Source of the DNA: Microcaldota archaeon | GTDB lineage: Archaea; Micrarchaeota; Micrarchaeia; Micrarchaeales; Micrarchaeaceae | DNA length: 32,877 nucleotides | Direction of reading: 5' to 3' | Assembly: GCA_028866905.1 (NCBI GenBank) | Contig: JAGWHI010000011.1 | Location: forward strand, 1 to 32,877 | In this document: positions 7,866 through 15,921 of the stretch, piece by piece | Position numbering within the stretch: the first letter of the stretch is position 1 | Layout: each line of letters begins with the position of its first letter | Program-made: the position numbers and the translations under genes | Notes under the pieces: generated by a model | The model's input: the letters and a program-made list of their open reading frames with translations, nothing else | What the model was told of the DNA's origin: nothing | Databases searched by the model: none

Positions 7866-9826
7866 ATGTTCTTTGATATCTCATCTATTAAAACAGATTT
7901 GCCGAACTCGAAGAGTTCCTTCGCCTCCTCCTTTGTCCTCGCCTCTGAATTAACCTTTACCTGCGGCATCGTGTTCGAGGCCCTCACCAGCACCCAGCCG
8001 TCGCCCTTGAACGCCTTTATGCCGTCTATGTCCACTATCTTGTCGAACCCGGACGACCTGAACTTCGGCTTTATGTTCTCGACGACCTTGAACTTCAGCT
8101 CGTCAGGACAATACACCTCCTCGATCGGGACAGCAGGGTATATCGGGAACTCGTCGACCAGCTGAGAGAGGCTCTTGCCCGTGGACGAGACCACCTCCCC
8201 CATCTTTAGCGCTGCGAAGCAGCCGTCATCAAAGTTGTAGTTCTCGGGGAAGTATATGTGGTTGCTGTACTCCGCTCCGAACACCGCTGATTCCTCCATC
8301 ATGCGCGAGGTTATGTGCGAATGGCCGGTCCTGTTCATTATCGGGATTCCCCCGCTTTTGCGCACCACTTCCTCGATTACGCTGGTGCATGGCACATCGT
8401 AGATGACTTTGCCCTTCCTCTTGCCAAGCACATAGGACGAGAATATCGGGATTATGCTAGCAGATCCCACGAACCTGCCCTTGTCATCGATAAAGCCTGC
8501 ACGGTCACCGTCGGAATCGAAGCCTACGCCGAAGTCAGCAGAGCGCTTCAGCACCTCCGCCTTCAATCCGTTGAGCGCAAGGTAGTTCGGGTCGGGCCCC
8601 CTGGCGGTGAAGTTCGGGTCCGGATTCCCGTTTATCTCTGCGACATCGCACCCCATGTTCCTGAATATGTCCGCCGCTATGCGGCACCAGCTCCCGTTGC
8701 CCGGGTCGACGACTACCTTTAGCCGCTTGGTTATCCTGGCTTTCTCTGCAACGTGCTTTCCGTAGTCCGGTATTATCTCGGACTTGGCAAGGCTGCCATC
8801 ATGCCCGCCGCCGAATTCCCCTTTGGTGAATATCTCCTTGAGGCGCTCCATTCCGCGCCCCTCCGACACTATCTCAGCACCCTTCTCGCAGAGCTTGAAC
8901 CCGTTCCACATCGGTGGATTGTGGCTCGCGGTCACCATTGCGCCGCCGTCGAGGTTCTTGTGCACTATGGAAAAGTAGAATATCGGGGTGGAAACTATCC
9001 CAAGGTCGATTACATCGACGCCTACGGACCTGACACCCTGGACGAACGCGGCCTTTAGGGACTCGCCACCGTTCCTGTAGTCCATGCCGACGCACACCTT
9101 CTTCCCAGCGCCTATGTATGTACCGAACGATTTGCCTATGCGTATCGCAAGCTGCTCGTCAAGATCGAGCTTGTATATTCCCCTGACATCATACGACCTG
9201 AATATGTGGGTCGGCAGGCTGAACCTTGCGCCGTACTTTGACGTCAGCTCTGCATAAAGGCCGACAGGACCCTTATACACGAAGGCGTTCATCCCGGCTT
9301 CGATTGCACCTTTAGCGTTGCGCTCCTTGTCGTCTATGAACAGGCATTCCGAAGGCTGCACGCCGAAGTCCTTGGCGACCTGTAGGTACGCCTCCTTGTT
9401 TGGCTTCTTTATCCCAGTGTAGCACGATACGTACACCTTTTCGACAAGCTTGTGAAGGCCGTATCTCATCTTCATGTAGTCTATCCACTCCTTGCCGTTG
9501 TTGCTGAGGAACGCTAGCTTCCATCCGTTCTTTCTCAATTCGCCGAGTATGTATCTGGTCCCCGGAAGCTCGGCCTGGCATGCCCGTATAGCGTTCTGTA
9601 TTTCTGCAGTGCTCGCCTTGGTGCCGCTGTACGACTTTATCCAGGAGAGGAACTCGGCTTCGCTGAGCTTGCCGTACTGGAACTCGCGCATCTTCTCCCC
9701 CTCTGTGATCTCGTTGAGTTTCTCGTGGCTCATATCGGCAATGTCCGGTATCAGCCTGTTGAAGCCGTGCCACGACCCTATGACCACATCTTCTATGTCG
9801 AATATCGCGAGTTTTATCTGCGCCAT
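7862..9826 (-). CDS. HAD-hydrolase-phosphomannomutase/phosphoglucomutase fusion
   Basis: A two-domain enzyme of about 654 residues. Residues 1-205 are a HAD (subfamily IA, YihX-like) domain: motif I AIFDIEDVV (nucleophile Asp, but Glu at +2), motif II LSNNGKEW, motif III KKPNKEAY, motif IV FIDDKERNA. The rest is a complete alpha-D-phosphohexomutase: YDVRGIY, the phosphoserine loop TASHNPPMWNGFK, the metal loop FDSDGDRAGF and the C-terminal phosphate-binding RASNTMPQV. It would interconvert hexose 1- and 6-phosphates for glycan or nucleotide-sugar synthesis, while the HAD part may dephosphorylate a sugar phosphate. Start taken as ATG 9826 (MAQIKLAIFD), which matches HAD N termini; ATG 9853 is possible. 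Coupled to the VIT1-like gene. Confidence 0.88.
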   Translation of the reverse strand: MAQIKLAIFDIEDVVIGSWHGFNRLIPDIADMSHEKLNEITEGEKMREFQYGKLSEAEFLSWIKSYSGTKASTAEIQNAIRACQAELPGTRYILGELRKNGWKLAFLSNNGKEWIDYMKMRYGLHKLVEKVYVSCYTGIKKPNKEAYLQVAKDFGVQPSECLFIDDKERNAKGAIEAGMNAFVYKGPVGLYAELTSKYGARFSLPTHIFRSYDVRGIYKLDLDEQLAIRIGKSFGTYIGAGKKVCVGMDYRNGGESLKAAFVQGVRSVGVDVIDLGIVSTPIFYFSIVHKNLDGGAMVTASHNPPMWNGFKLCEKGAEIVSEGRGMERLKEIFTKGEFGGGHDGSLAKSEIIPDYGKHVAEKARITKRLKVVVDPGNGSWCRIAADIFRNMGCDVAEINGNPDPNFTARGPDPNYLALNGLKAEVLKRSADFGVGFDSDGDRAGFIDDKGRFVGSASIIPIFSSYVLGKRKGKVIYDVPCTSVIEEVVRKSGGIPIMNRTGHSHITSRMMEESAVFGAEYSNHIYFPENYNFDDGCFAALKMGEVVSSTGKSLSQLVDEFPIYPAVPIEEVYCPDELKFKVVENIKPKFRSSGFDKIVDIDGIKAFKGDGWVLVRASNTMPQVKVNSEARTKEEAKELFEFGKSVLIDEISKNI

Positions 9827-9896
9827 GGAGAAACCTTGGTTATCTATGTGCACTAGCCCAATTAAAAACGTTCAGAAAGATTTCCGCCACAGAAGG

Positions 9897-9904
9897 TATA
9901 AATA
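9897..9904 (+). promoter_or_regulatory. TATA box for the UPF0147-PolD operon
   Basis: tataaata lies 45-52 nt before ATG 9949, predicting transcription start near 9924-9927 and a leader of about 24 nt containing GGTG upstream of the start codon. It is the only good TATA element on the plus strand in the spacer between the divergent HAD-phosphomannomutase and UPF0147 genes. Confidence 0.5.
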
Positions 9905-9948
9905 GGCATTCGACACAATTAATCTGTCTTATTATCTGTGGTGTTTTT

Positions 9949-10215
9949 ATGAAGGATGAAAAGGAGATAGCAGAGCTTATAAACCAGGCTACGCAGCGCA
10001 TGGACATGGTGATAAACGACCTCAGCGTGCCGAAGAACGTGAGGGGCGCGGTATCCGAGGCGAAGAGCAAGCTCAGCGCGCAGGGGGATTACACGGTCAG
10101 GGTCTCGTCGGCGATCTACAAGCTGGACGAGGTGACGAACGACATAAACCTCCCGCCCCAGGCCCGGACAATGATTTGGAACATACTCAGCATGCTTGAA
10201 TCGATCAGGGAGTAA
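9949..10215 (+). CDS. UPF0147 family protein
   Basis: An 88-residue all-helical protein matching the archaeal UPF0147 family. The diagnostic stretch is the C-terminal INLPPQARTMIWNILSMLES; the N-terminal half (LINQATQRMDMVINDLSVPKNV) repeats the same helix pattern. The function of the family is not known. It is the first gene of a tight operon: seven nt after its stop begins the DNA polymerase D small subunit. That context is compatible with a replication-related role, but nothing in the sequence proves it. Confidence 0.85.
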   Translation: MKDEKEIAELINQATQRMDMVINDLSVPKNVRGAVSEAKSKLSAQGDYTVRVSSAIYKLDEVTNDINLPPQARTMIWNILSMLESIRE

Positions 10216-10222
10216 ATGCCAT

Positions 10223-11728
10223 ATGGCCGTCGATGCGGTAGCCGAACTGGCCAAACGCCTTGCTTCAGCCAAGGTTCTGGTGGCTGCCGATGTAAGGGCG
10301 GAAACTGTTTCTAGGATAGACCTCGACGTGCTTGTCGCCAAGATCATCGAGAGGCACACGGGGGAGGAGCTCTCCTTCGTCGACGAGGCGGAGATCGCCA
10401 TGATAGCCGATACGGTTGAGACCGAGAAGGCGCCCAGGCCGATCGAGATAACGATGCAGTCGGACTTCAAGCCCGCGGCTGCCGAGTACGACTCCAACTA
10501 CCAGATAGTGGACGGCAAGGACAGGGAGCGGGTCGAAGGGACCGTCAACGACTTCGTGGAGCATTTCCGCAACAGGCTGGCCCGGATACGCGAGCTCATG
10601 GGGGTCCGCGGAGGGATATCGTGGAACGGCTCGAAGCTGGAGAGCCTTAAGAGCATGACCGATGGCAGGGAGGTGGTGATAACGGGCATCGTCTCCAACA
10701 AGGTGCACACCAAGAACGGAAACATCATGCTGATGATAGAGGACGAGACTGGGTCCGCTCGGGCGATATTCATGAACGGTGGCTCAGAAAGGGCCAGGGA
10801 GCTCTTCGAGAAGGCGGGCACCATAGTGAACGACGAGATAATAGGCGTGAAGGGCAAGGTGTCCGGCCCCTTCGTGATCGTCAACGAGATGATATGGCCC
10901 GATGTGCCGATACACGAGAAGAAGAGCACGGAGGAGGACCTGGCGATAGCGTTCATATCCGACACCCACGTCGGCAGCAAGCTGTTCATGGAGAAGAACC
11001 TGGCGCACATGCTGAAGTGGCTGAAGGGCGGGGTGGACAGCAAGTCGAAGGCGATAGCAGGCAAGATAAAGTACATCGTGGTCGGCGGCGACATCGCCGA
11101 CGGCATAGGAGTGTACCCCCGCCAGGAGCGCGACCTTGCAGTGCTGGACGTCTACGCGCAGTACAGGATATTCTTCTCGTTCCTCCAGCAGATCCCAGAC
11201 TACATCCAGGTGTTCGTTATACCGGGCAACCACGACGCCGTGCAGAGGGCAGAGCCGCAGCCCCCGTTCAACGAGGACATACTGCAGGACTTCAAGCAGC
11301 ACAACGTGAAGATACTCCCCAACCCTAGCTACCTGAGGCTGCACGGCATTGACGTGCTAACGTACCACGGGACCTCGCTCGACTCGGTGATAGCGGCTGT
11401 CCCGGGGAGCAGCTACGCCAGGCCGGAGAAGGCGATGCTGGAGATACTGAAGCGAAGGCACCTCTCGCCGATATACGGCGGCAACATAATAGTGCCGACA
11501 AAGAACGACAGCCTTGTGATCGACCGCATACCCGACATACTCCACATGGGCCACATACACAAGAACGGCCTTACAGAGTACCATGGCGTTGACATAGTCA
11601 ACAGCGGCACGTGGCAGGACAGGACGGACTTCCAGATACAGCAGGGGCACATACCCACGCCCTGCCTGATGCCGGTCTTCGAGACCAAGACGCACAACTT
11701 CACTACGATAAACTTCGCCAACGATTAG
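10223..11728 (+). CDS. polB: DNA polymerase D small subunit DP1 (3'-5' exonuclease)
   Basis: DP1 of the archaeal family-D replicative polymerase, 501 residues from ATG 10223. An OB-fold domain (about 145-230: GREVVITGIVSNK ... LMIEDETGSARAIFM) precedes a calcineurin-like phosphoesterase domain with all metal-binding motifs: FISDTHVGSK, VVGGDIADG, IPGNHDAV, TYHGTS and HMGHIHKNG. An intact set implies active proofreading. It is shorter than euryarchaeal DP1 proteins, mostly in the N-terminal region. ATG 10196 is in frame but overlaps the preceding gene. The large subunit starts 1 nt after its stop codon. Confidence 0.93.
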   Translation: MAVDAVAELAKRLASAKVLVAADVRAETVSRIDLDVLVAKIIERHTGEELSFVDEAEIAMIADTVETEKAPRPIEITMQSDFKPAAAEYDSNYQIVDGKDRERVEGTVNDFVEHFRNRLARIRELMGVRGGISWNGSKLESLKSMTDGREVVITGIVSNKVHTKNGNIMLMIEDETGSARAIFMNGGSERARELFEKAGTIVNDEIIGVKGKVSGPFVIVNEMIWPDVPIHEKKSTEEDLAIAFISDTHVGSKLFMEKNLAHMLKWLKGGVDSKSKAIAGKIKYIVVGGDIADGIGVYPRQERDLAVLDVYAQYRIFFSFLQQIPDYIQVFVIPGNHDAVQRAEPQPPFNEDILQDFKQHNVKILPNPSYLRLHGIDVLTYHGTSLDSVIAAVPGSSYARPEKAMLEILKRRHLSPIYGGNIIVPTKNDSLVIDRIPDILHMGHIHKNGLTEYHGVDIVNSGTWQDRTDFQIQQGHIPTPCLMPVFETKTHNFTTINFAND

Positions 11729-11729
11729 T

Positions 11730-14700
11730 ATGGACATAAAGGATTATTTCGAAAGGCTCAACAAGGGCTACGAGTCAGCCTTCGAGACTGCCGCGCTGGC
11801 TAGGAGCAGGGGCTACGACCCGGAGAGGTTCGTGGAGATAAAGCTCGCCCCCGACATCGCGTCGAGGGTCGAGGGAATCATAGGCATAAGCGGGCTCGCG
11901 GATACGATAAGGTCTATGGCTGGCAGCAAGACCCACCAGGAGCTGGCGTTCGACCTTGTGAAGGAGATATGCACAAACCCGAAGTTCGAGATGGACAGGA
12001 ACAGAAGGCTGACATTGGCGGTCAGGGTCGGGCTCTCGGTCATAACGGAGGGCATACTCGTGGCGCCCACCGAAGGGCTGCAGGGGGTGGAGGTCAGGAA
12101 GAACCCAGACGGGTCCGACCACATCGCTGTACTGTACGCAGGGCCGATCAGGGGAGCCGGCGGAACAGGAGCCGCACTTTCCGTTGCGCTGGCCGATTAC
12201 GGAAGAAAGACACTGGGAATAGGCGAGTTCAAGTGCGGCAAGAAGGAGGTCGAGAGATACCTTGAGGAGATACAGCTCTACCATTCCAGGATAGCGAGGC
12301 TCCAGTACTACCCGAGCGAGGCCGACATACGCGTCATACTGGAGAACTGCCCGGTATGCATCGACGGGCTGCCCACCGAGCAGATGGAGGTGAGCATACA
12401 CAGGAACCTCACGCGTCTGGACGGGAGCGGGAAGGAGGTTCCGGTCACCAACCGCATACGCGGTGGCATAGGCCTTGTGGTTTGCGAGGGCATCGCGCAG
12501 AAGGCGAAGAGCGTGCTCAAGCACACCAAGAACGCCGGCCTCGACTGGAGCTGGCTGAACAACATAATAAAGGTGGAGAAGGCTACAGGCCAGGCGAAGG
12601 AGAAGAAGGACCCGAAGAGCTCCGTATTCCTCCAGGAGCTGGTGGCAGGCAGGCCGATACTTGCATATCCCGATTACCAGGGAGCGTTCAGGCTCAGGTA
12701 CGGTAGGTCGCGCATGACCGGCATAGCGGCGAAGGGATTCAGCCCTGCGACGATGATAGTACTGGACGAGTTCATAGCCACAGGCACGCAGCTCAAGATG
12801 GACAGCGCAGGCAAGGGCTGCGTGGCGACCCCGGTCGACAGCATAGAGGGGCCGTTCGTGAAGCTGGCGACTGGCGAAGCGTTCAGGGTGAACGACGCGA
12901 AGACAGCCAGGGAGGTGAAGGACAGGGTCGCGAAGATAATATCGGTGGGCGACATACTCATAACCCTGGGCGACTTCAAGAAGTCGAACGCGCAGCTGAA
13001 GCCCTCGAGCTACACGGAGGAGTTCTGGTACGACCAGCTGAAGGCCAAGGGTTATGCCGGGCCGATGCTCAGGGAGCCGAGCTTCAGGGTCGCGTACGAC
13101 ATCTCAAAGAAGTACGGGGTGCCCATGCACCCGCTCTACATATACGACTACGACGACGTCAAGGAGGCGGAGATGATAAGCATTGCGAGGGCGCTCTCCA
13201 GGGCGAAGGTTGATGGCGAGGAGCCATTCGGGATAAAATCCGTAGAGATAACTGGCGATGACGCGCGGCTCGTGCGCGACCCGATAGAAAGGCTGTGCGT
13301 GCCCCACCATGACAGCGGTGAATCCATAACGATAAAGGCGGACAATGCGCAGGCGCTGCTCTGCTCGTTCGGCTTCGCTACGGAATCCGGAGTCGATATG
13401 GATAGGTTGCCCGGATGGGCCGATGACGGGAAGACCTCGCTCGAAATGATAAACATGTCAGCGCCCTTCACGATCATGAGGAGGGCGTCGAGGATAGGCG
13501 CTCGAATAGGCAGGCCTGAGAAGGCCAGGGAGCGGCTCATGAAGCCCGCGCCGAACATACTCTACCCGATAGGCGAGAACGGAGGCAAGGAGAGGAGCCT
13601 TTTCAGGGCGTATTCGGTAGAGAAGAAGAAGTTCAAGGTCACAGGCGTGGAGCTCGACATAGCTAGGTTCGTGTGCAGCGCCAAGGGCGAGACGCTGGAA
13701 TCGCCGTACTGCGCCAGGCACAACTCCGCTGCCAGGATAGTCAGGCTCTGCGCGAACTGCAAGGCGGAGTCTGACGAAAGCGTCTGCAGGAGATGCGGCG
13801 GGAGAGTTACAGGCTATGAGACGAGGAACGTGGACGTGGCAAGGGCGATAGACGAGGCCGCAGCCAAAGTGGGCGTGCAGTCGATACCCAAGAACCTGAA
13901 GGGCGTCAAGGGCCTGTCGAACAGGGACAGGATGGGAGAGCCGATAGAGAAGGGAATCCTGAGAGCGCTATACAACATACACATATTCAAGGACGGCACG
14001 GCAAGGTTCGATGCTACGGACGTCCCGATAACGCACGTCTATCCGTCGGAGATAGGGACCCCGATAGACAGGCTCAGGGAATTGGGATACACCCACGACT
14101 ATGAGGGCAAGGAGCTGGAGAGCGACGGCCAGCTCCTTGAGATGAGGCACCAGGACGTTATAATAAACAGGAAGTGCGCGCACAACCTGCTCAACACGTG
14201 CAAGTTCGTCGACGACCTGCTCGTCAAGTTCTACAAGGCCGAGCCGTTCTACAAGGCGAACGGCATAGAGGACCTTATCGGCCACCTGGTAATAACCCTT
14301 TCGCCCCACACCTCTGCCGGAGTGCTGTGCAGGATAATAGGCTTCACCGACGCCAACGTCGGATTCGCCCACCCGTACGTGATCTGCGCGAGGAGGAGGA
14401 ACTGCGACGGGGACGAGGACACCACGATGATGCTGATGGACGCGCTGGTGAATTTCTCGAAGCACTACCTTCCGACAACGATAGGAGGCACAATGGATGC
14501 TCCGCTGATTCTCACCGCAAACGTACTGCCTGAGGAGGTGGACGACGAAGTATGGGCTATGGAGACGATCAACGACTACGGCCTTGAATTCTATGAGAAA
14601 ACTATGTCGTACCCGTACCCTGGAGAGGTGAGCATAGAGAACGTAGGCGCGCGCATTGGCAGCGGCAACGCCTACTCTGGCATAGGGTTCACCCAGTACA

Positions 14701-15170
14701 GCGGCGCGACATCGGTTGTCGACGCCCCGAAAAGCAGCGTGTACACGAAACTGAACACGATGAAGGAGAAGATCGACCTCCAGTTCAGCCTTGTGGACAG
14801 GCTGTGTAGCGTGGACAAGAGGGATTCGGCGCTGCGCCTGATAATAAGCCACTTCATACCCGACCTGATAGGCAACATGCACTCGTTCTCCAAGCAGAGC
14901 TTCAGGTGCGTGTCGTGCAACGCGAAGTACAGGAGAGTCCCGCTCGTTGGCAAGTGCACAAAGTGCGAGGGCAAGCTGGTGCTCACAATATCGAAGGGCG
15001 GGATAGAGAAATACCTTGACACTGCCGCTAACCTTGCCGAGAAGTACAACCTCGACCCATACATAAGGCAGAGGATAGCTCTGATAAGGGACGAGATAGA
15101 GACCGTGTTCGGAGGTGTCGGCGGAGGCACGACCCCGACAAGGCAGTTCAACCTGTCGAAGTTCATGTAA
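11730..15170 (+). CDS. polC: DNA polymerase D large subunit DP2 (catalytic)
   Basis: Catalytic subunit of archaeal polymerase D, 1146 residues, complete and without an intein. The double-psi-barrel active site is visible as NCDGDED (about residues 891-897, Asp893 and Asp895 corresponding to the known catalytic pair). Cys-rich zinc-binding regions appear at about 650-700 (CxxC clusters including CANC and CRRC) and 1060-1080 (CVSC ... CTKC). The last eight residues, QFNLSKFM, fit a PCNA-interacting peptide (Q-x-x-hydrophobic-x-x-F-hydrophobic). It directly follows DP1, so equimolar synthesis by coupling is likely. It converges on a RelE-like gene with a 6-nt gap. Confidence 0.96.
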   Translation: MDIKDYFERLNKGYESAFETAALARSRGYDPERFVEIKLAPDIASRVEGIIGISGLADTIRSMAGSKTHQELAFDLVKEICTNPKFEMDRNRRLTLAVRVGLSVITEGILVAPTEGLQGVEVRKNPDGSDHIAVLYAGPIRGAGGTGAALSVALADYGRKTLGIGEFKCGKKEVERYLEEIQLYHSRIARLQYYPSEADIRVILENCPVCIDGLPTEQMEVSIHRNLTRLDGSGKEVPVTNRIRGGIGLVVCEGIAQKAKSVLKHTKNAGLDWSWLNNIIKVEKATGQAKEKKDPKSSVFLQELVAGRPILAYPDYQGAFRLRYGRSRMTGIAAKGFSPATMIVLDEFIATGTQLKMDSAGKGCVATPVDSIEGPFVKLATGEAFRVNDAKTAREVKDRVAKIISVGDILITLGDFKKSNAQLKPSSYTEEFWYDQLKAKGYAGPMLREPSFRVAYDISKKYGVPMHPLYIYDYDDVKEAEMISIARALSRAKVDGEEPFGIKSVEITGDDARLVRDPIERLCVPHHDSGESITIKADNAQALLCSFGFATESGVDMDRLPGWADDGKTSLEMINMSAPFTIMRRASRIGARIGRPEKARERLMKPAPNILYPIGENGGKERSLFRAYSVEKKKFKVTGVELDIARFVCSAKGETLESPYCARHNSAARIVRLCANCKAESDESVCRRCGGRVTGYETRNVDVARAIDEAAAKVGVQSIPKNLKGVKGLSNRDRMGEPIEKGILRALYNIHIFKDGTARFDATDVPITHVYPSEIGTPIDRLRELGYTHDYEGKELESDGQLLEMRHQDVIINRKCAHNLLNTCKFVDDLLVKFYKAEPFYKANGIEDLIGHLVITLSPHTSAGVLCRIIGFTDANVGFAHPYVICARRRNCDGDEDTTMMLMDALVNFSKHYLPTTIGGTMDAPLILTANVLPEEVDDEVWAMETINDYGLEFYEKTMSYPYPGEVSIENVGARIGSGNAYSGIGFTQYSGATSVVDAPKSSVYTKLNTMKEKIDLQFSLVDRLCSVDKRDSALRLIISHFIPDLIGNMHSFSKQSFRCVSCNAKYRRVPLVGKCTKCEGKLVLTISKGGIEKYLDTAANLAEKYNLDPYIRQRIALIRDEIETVFGGVGGGTTPTRQFNLSKFM

Positions 15171-15176
15171 TTATCC

Positions 15177-15437
15177 TTAACTGCCTGAAATGTACTTGTA
15201 CACCTCCTCCCTGCTTTTAAATAATAAAAAAATAACCTTTTTCTCGTTCTTTGGCAGTTGGTAAACGAGCCTTTTATTTTCTATTCTTACAGAATACACA
15301 TCCATTACATAATGGAGCGCTTTTCCAGGCCTTTCATTATTCATCAATAACCTGGCGACTGCATCAATCCTCTCAAGCATATCCGTAGGTAAATTTTTGA
15401 TATCTTTTTCGAATTGTTTAGTATAAACTATCTCCAT
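15177..15437 (-). CDS. RelE/ParE-superfamily toxin-like protein
   Basis: An 86-residue protein with the RelE/ParE layout: an N-terminal strand and helix (MEIVYTKQFEKDIKNLP), a second helix, then three strands YSVRIENKRLVYQLP and KKVIFLLFKSREEVYKYI. RelE-type toxins cut mRNA on the ribosome; ParE-type ones act on gyrase. The subtype cannot be told here. An AT-rich TATA element (tatataaaag on the minus strand, around 15490-15500) and a ggtagg Shine-Dalgarno-like sequence directly before the ATG suggest it has its own promoter. The ribbon-helix-helix gene upstream on the same strand is the likely antitoxin, although 186 bp away. The region is visibly more AT-rich than its neighbours, which suggests acquisition. 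Confidence 0.7.
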   Translation of the reverse strand: MEIVYTKQFEKDIKNLPTDMLERIDAVARLLMNNERPGKALHYVMDVYSVRIENKRLVYQLPKNEKKVIFLLFKSREEVYKYISGS

Positions 15438-15512
15438 CCTACCAGTTGCCCAATTTTACTATAGACCGCGTTTTTATATTATAATATACTTTTATATACT
15501 TTACTAAAAGCA

Positions 15513-15585
15513 GTTTTAGCTGGCCTTGTATATAAAGCCGACATTATTGACAGATTTTTGCATTATGGACAAGGCCGTTTTAGCT
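15513..15585. mobile_element. 55-bp MITE-like element with 9-bp target duplication
   Basis: The core 15522-15576 (55 bp) begins with ggccttgt and ends with its exact reverse complement acaaggcc (8-bp terminal inverted repeats; the similarity continues imperfectly inward). It is flanked on both sides, with no spacing, by the 9-bp direct repeat gttttagct (15513-15521 and 15577-15585). Direct repeats touching inverted repeats are the signature of a transposition event with a 9-bp target duplication. It encodes nothing and is far too short for a transposase, so it would need one supplied in trans, or be the residue of an internally deleted insertion sequence. It lies between the toxin and antitoxin genes. 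Confidence 0.65.
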
Positions 15586-15623
15586 TCGAATTTTGTATGC
15601 GGGCCATTAATAGGCGGATATCA

Positions 15624-15854
15624 CTAATGCCTAAAGCGATAGGGCTTAACTTTTTCCTTTCCAGATTTTATATCAGAGATTATTTTTTGTGCTGCTTTCG
15701 CATAAAGCTCATCTTCGGTCAATTTATGCACCTGATCAAACTCAAAGACGGCCAGCCTGATGGCTTCGGTCTTAGTCTTTGCATAACCATCGGTTAGCAT
15801 TTTTTCAATCACCTCTGCAGTATAACCGCTTAATTCTATGTTGATATTAGGCAT
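15624..15854 (-). CDS. Ribbon-helix-helix-type antitoxin
   Basis: A 76-residue protein with an N-terminal strand (MPNINIELSG) and two helices, YTAEVIEKMLTDGYAKTKTEAIRLAVFEF, the pattern of ribbon-helix-helix DNA-binding antitoxins (KTKTEAIRLAV is the second helix). The C-terminal part, with LTEDELYAKAAQKIISDIK, would wrap the toxin. A TATA-like cttataata about 26 nt before the ATG predicts a leaderless transcript. It probably partners the RelE-like gene at 15177-15437, but the gap of 186 bp (including the MITE-like insertion) is unusual for such pairs, and a missing intervening gene cannot be excluded. Confidence 0.65.
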   Translation of the reverse strand: MPNINIELSGYTAEVIEKMLTDGYAKTKTEAIRLAVFEFDQVHKLTEDELYAKAAQKIISDIKSGKEKVKPYRFRH

Positions 15855-15921
15855 TATATCATCTATAATAATATTATAAGAGATTAGTATAAATATCTTA
15901 TGGTTTTAGCAGACCTTCGTA

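Noticed and set aside
11730-15170. Possible intein in DP2
   Set aside because: Some archaeal DP2 genes carry one, but the active-site region NCDGDED is uninterrupted, the length is normal and no Cys...HN splicing blocks are seen.
15903-15910. A third copy of gttttagc downstream of the antitoxin, suggesting a larger element
   Set aside because: Only 8 bases match, with no inverted repeat next to it. The 9-bp duplication at 15513 and 15577 is explained by the 55-bp element alone.
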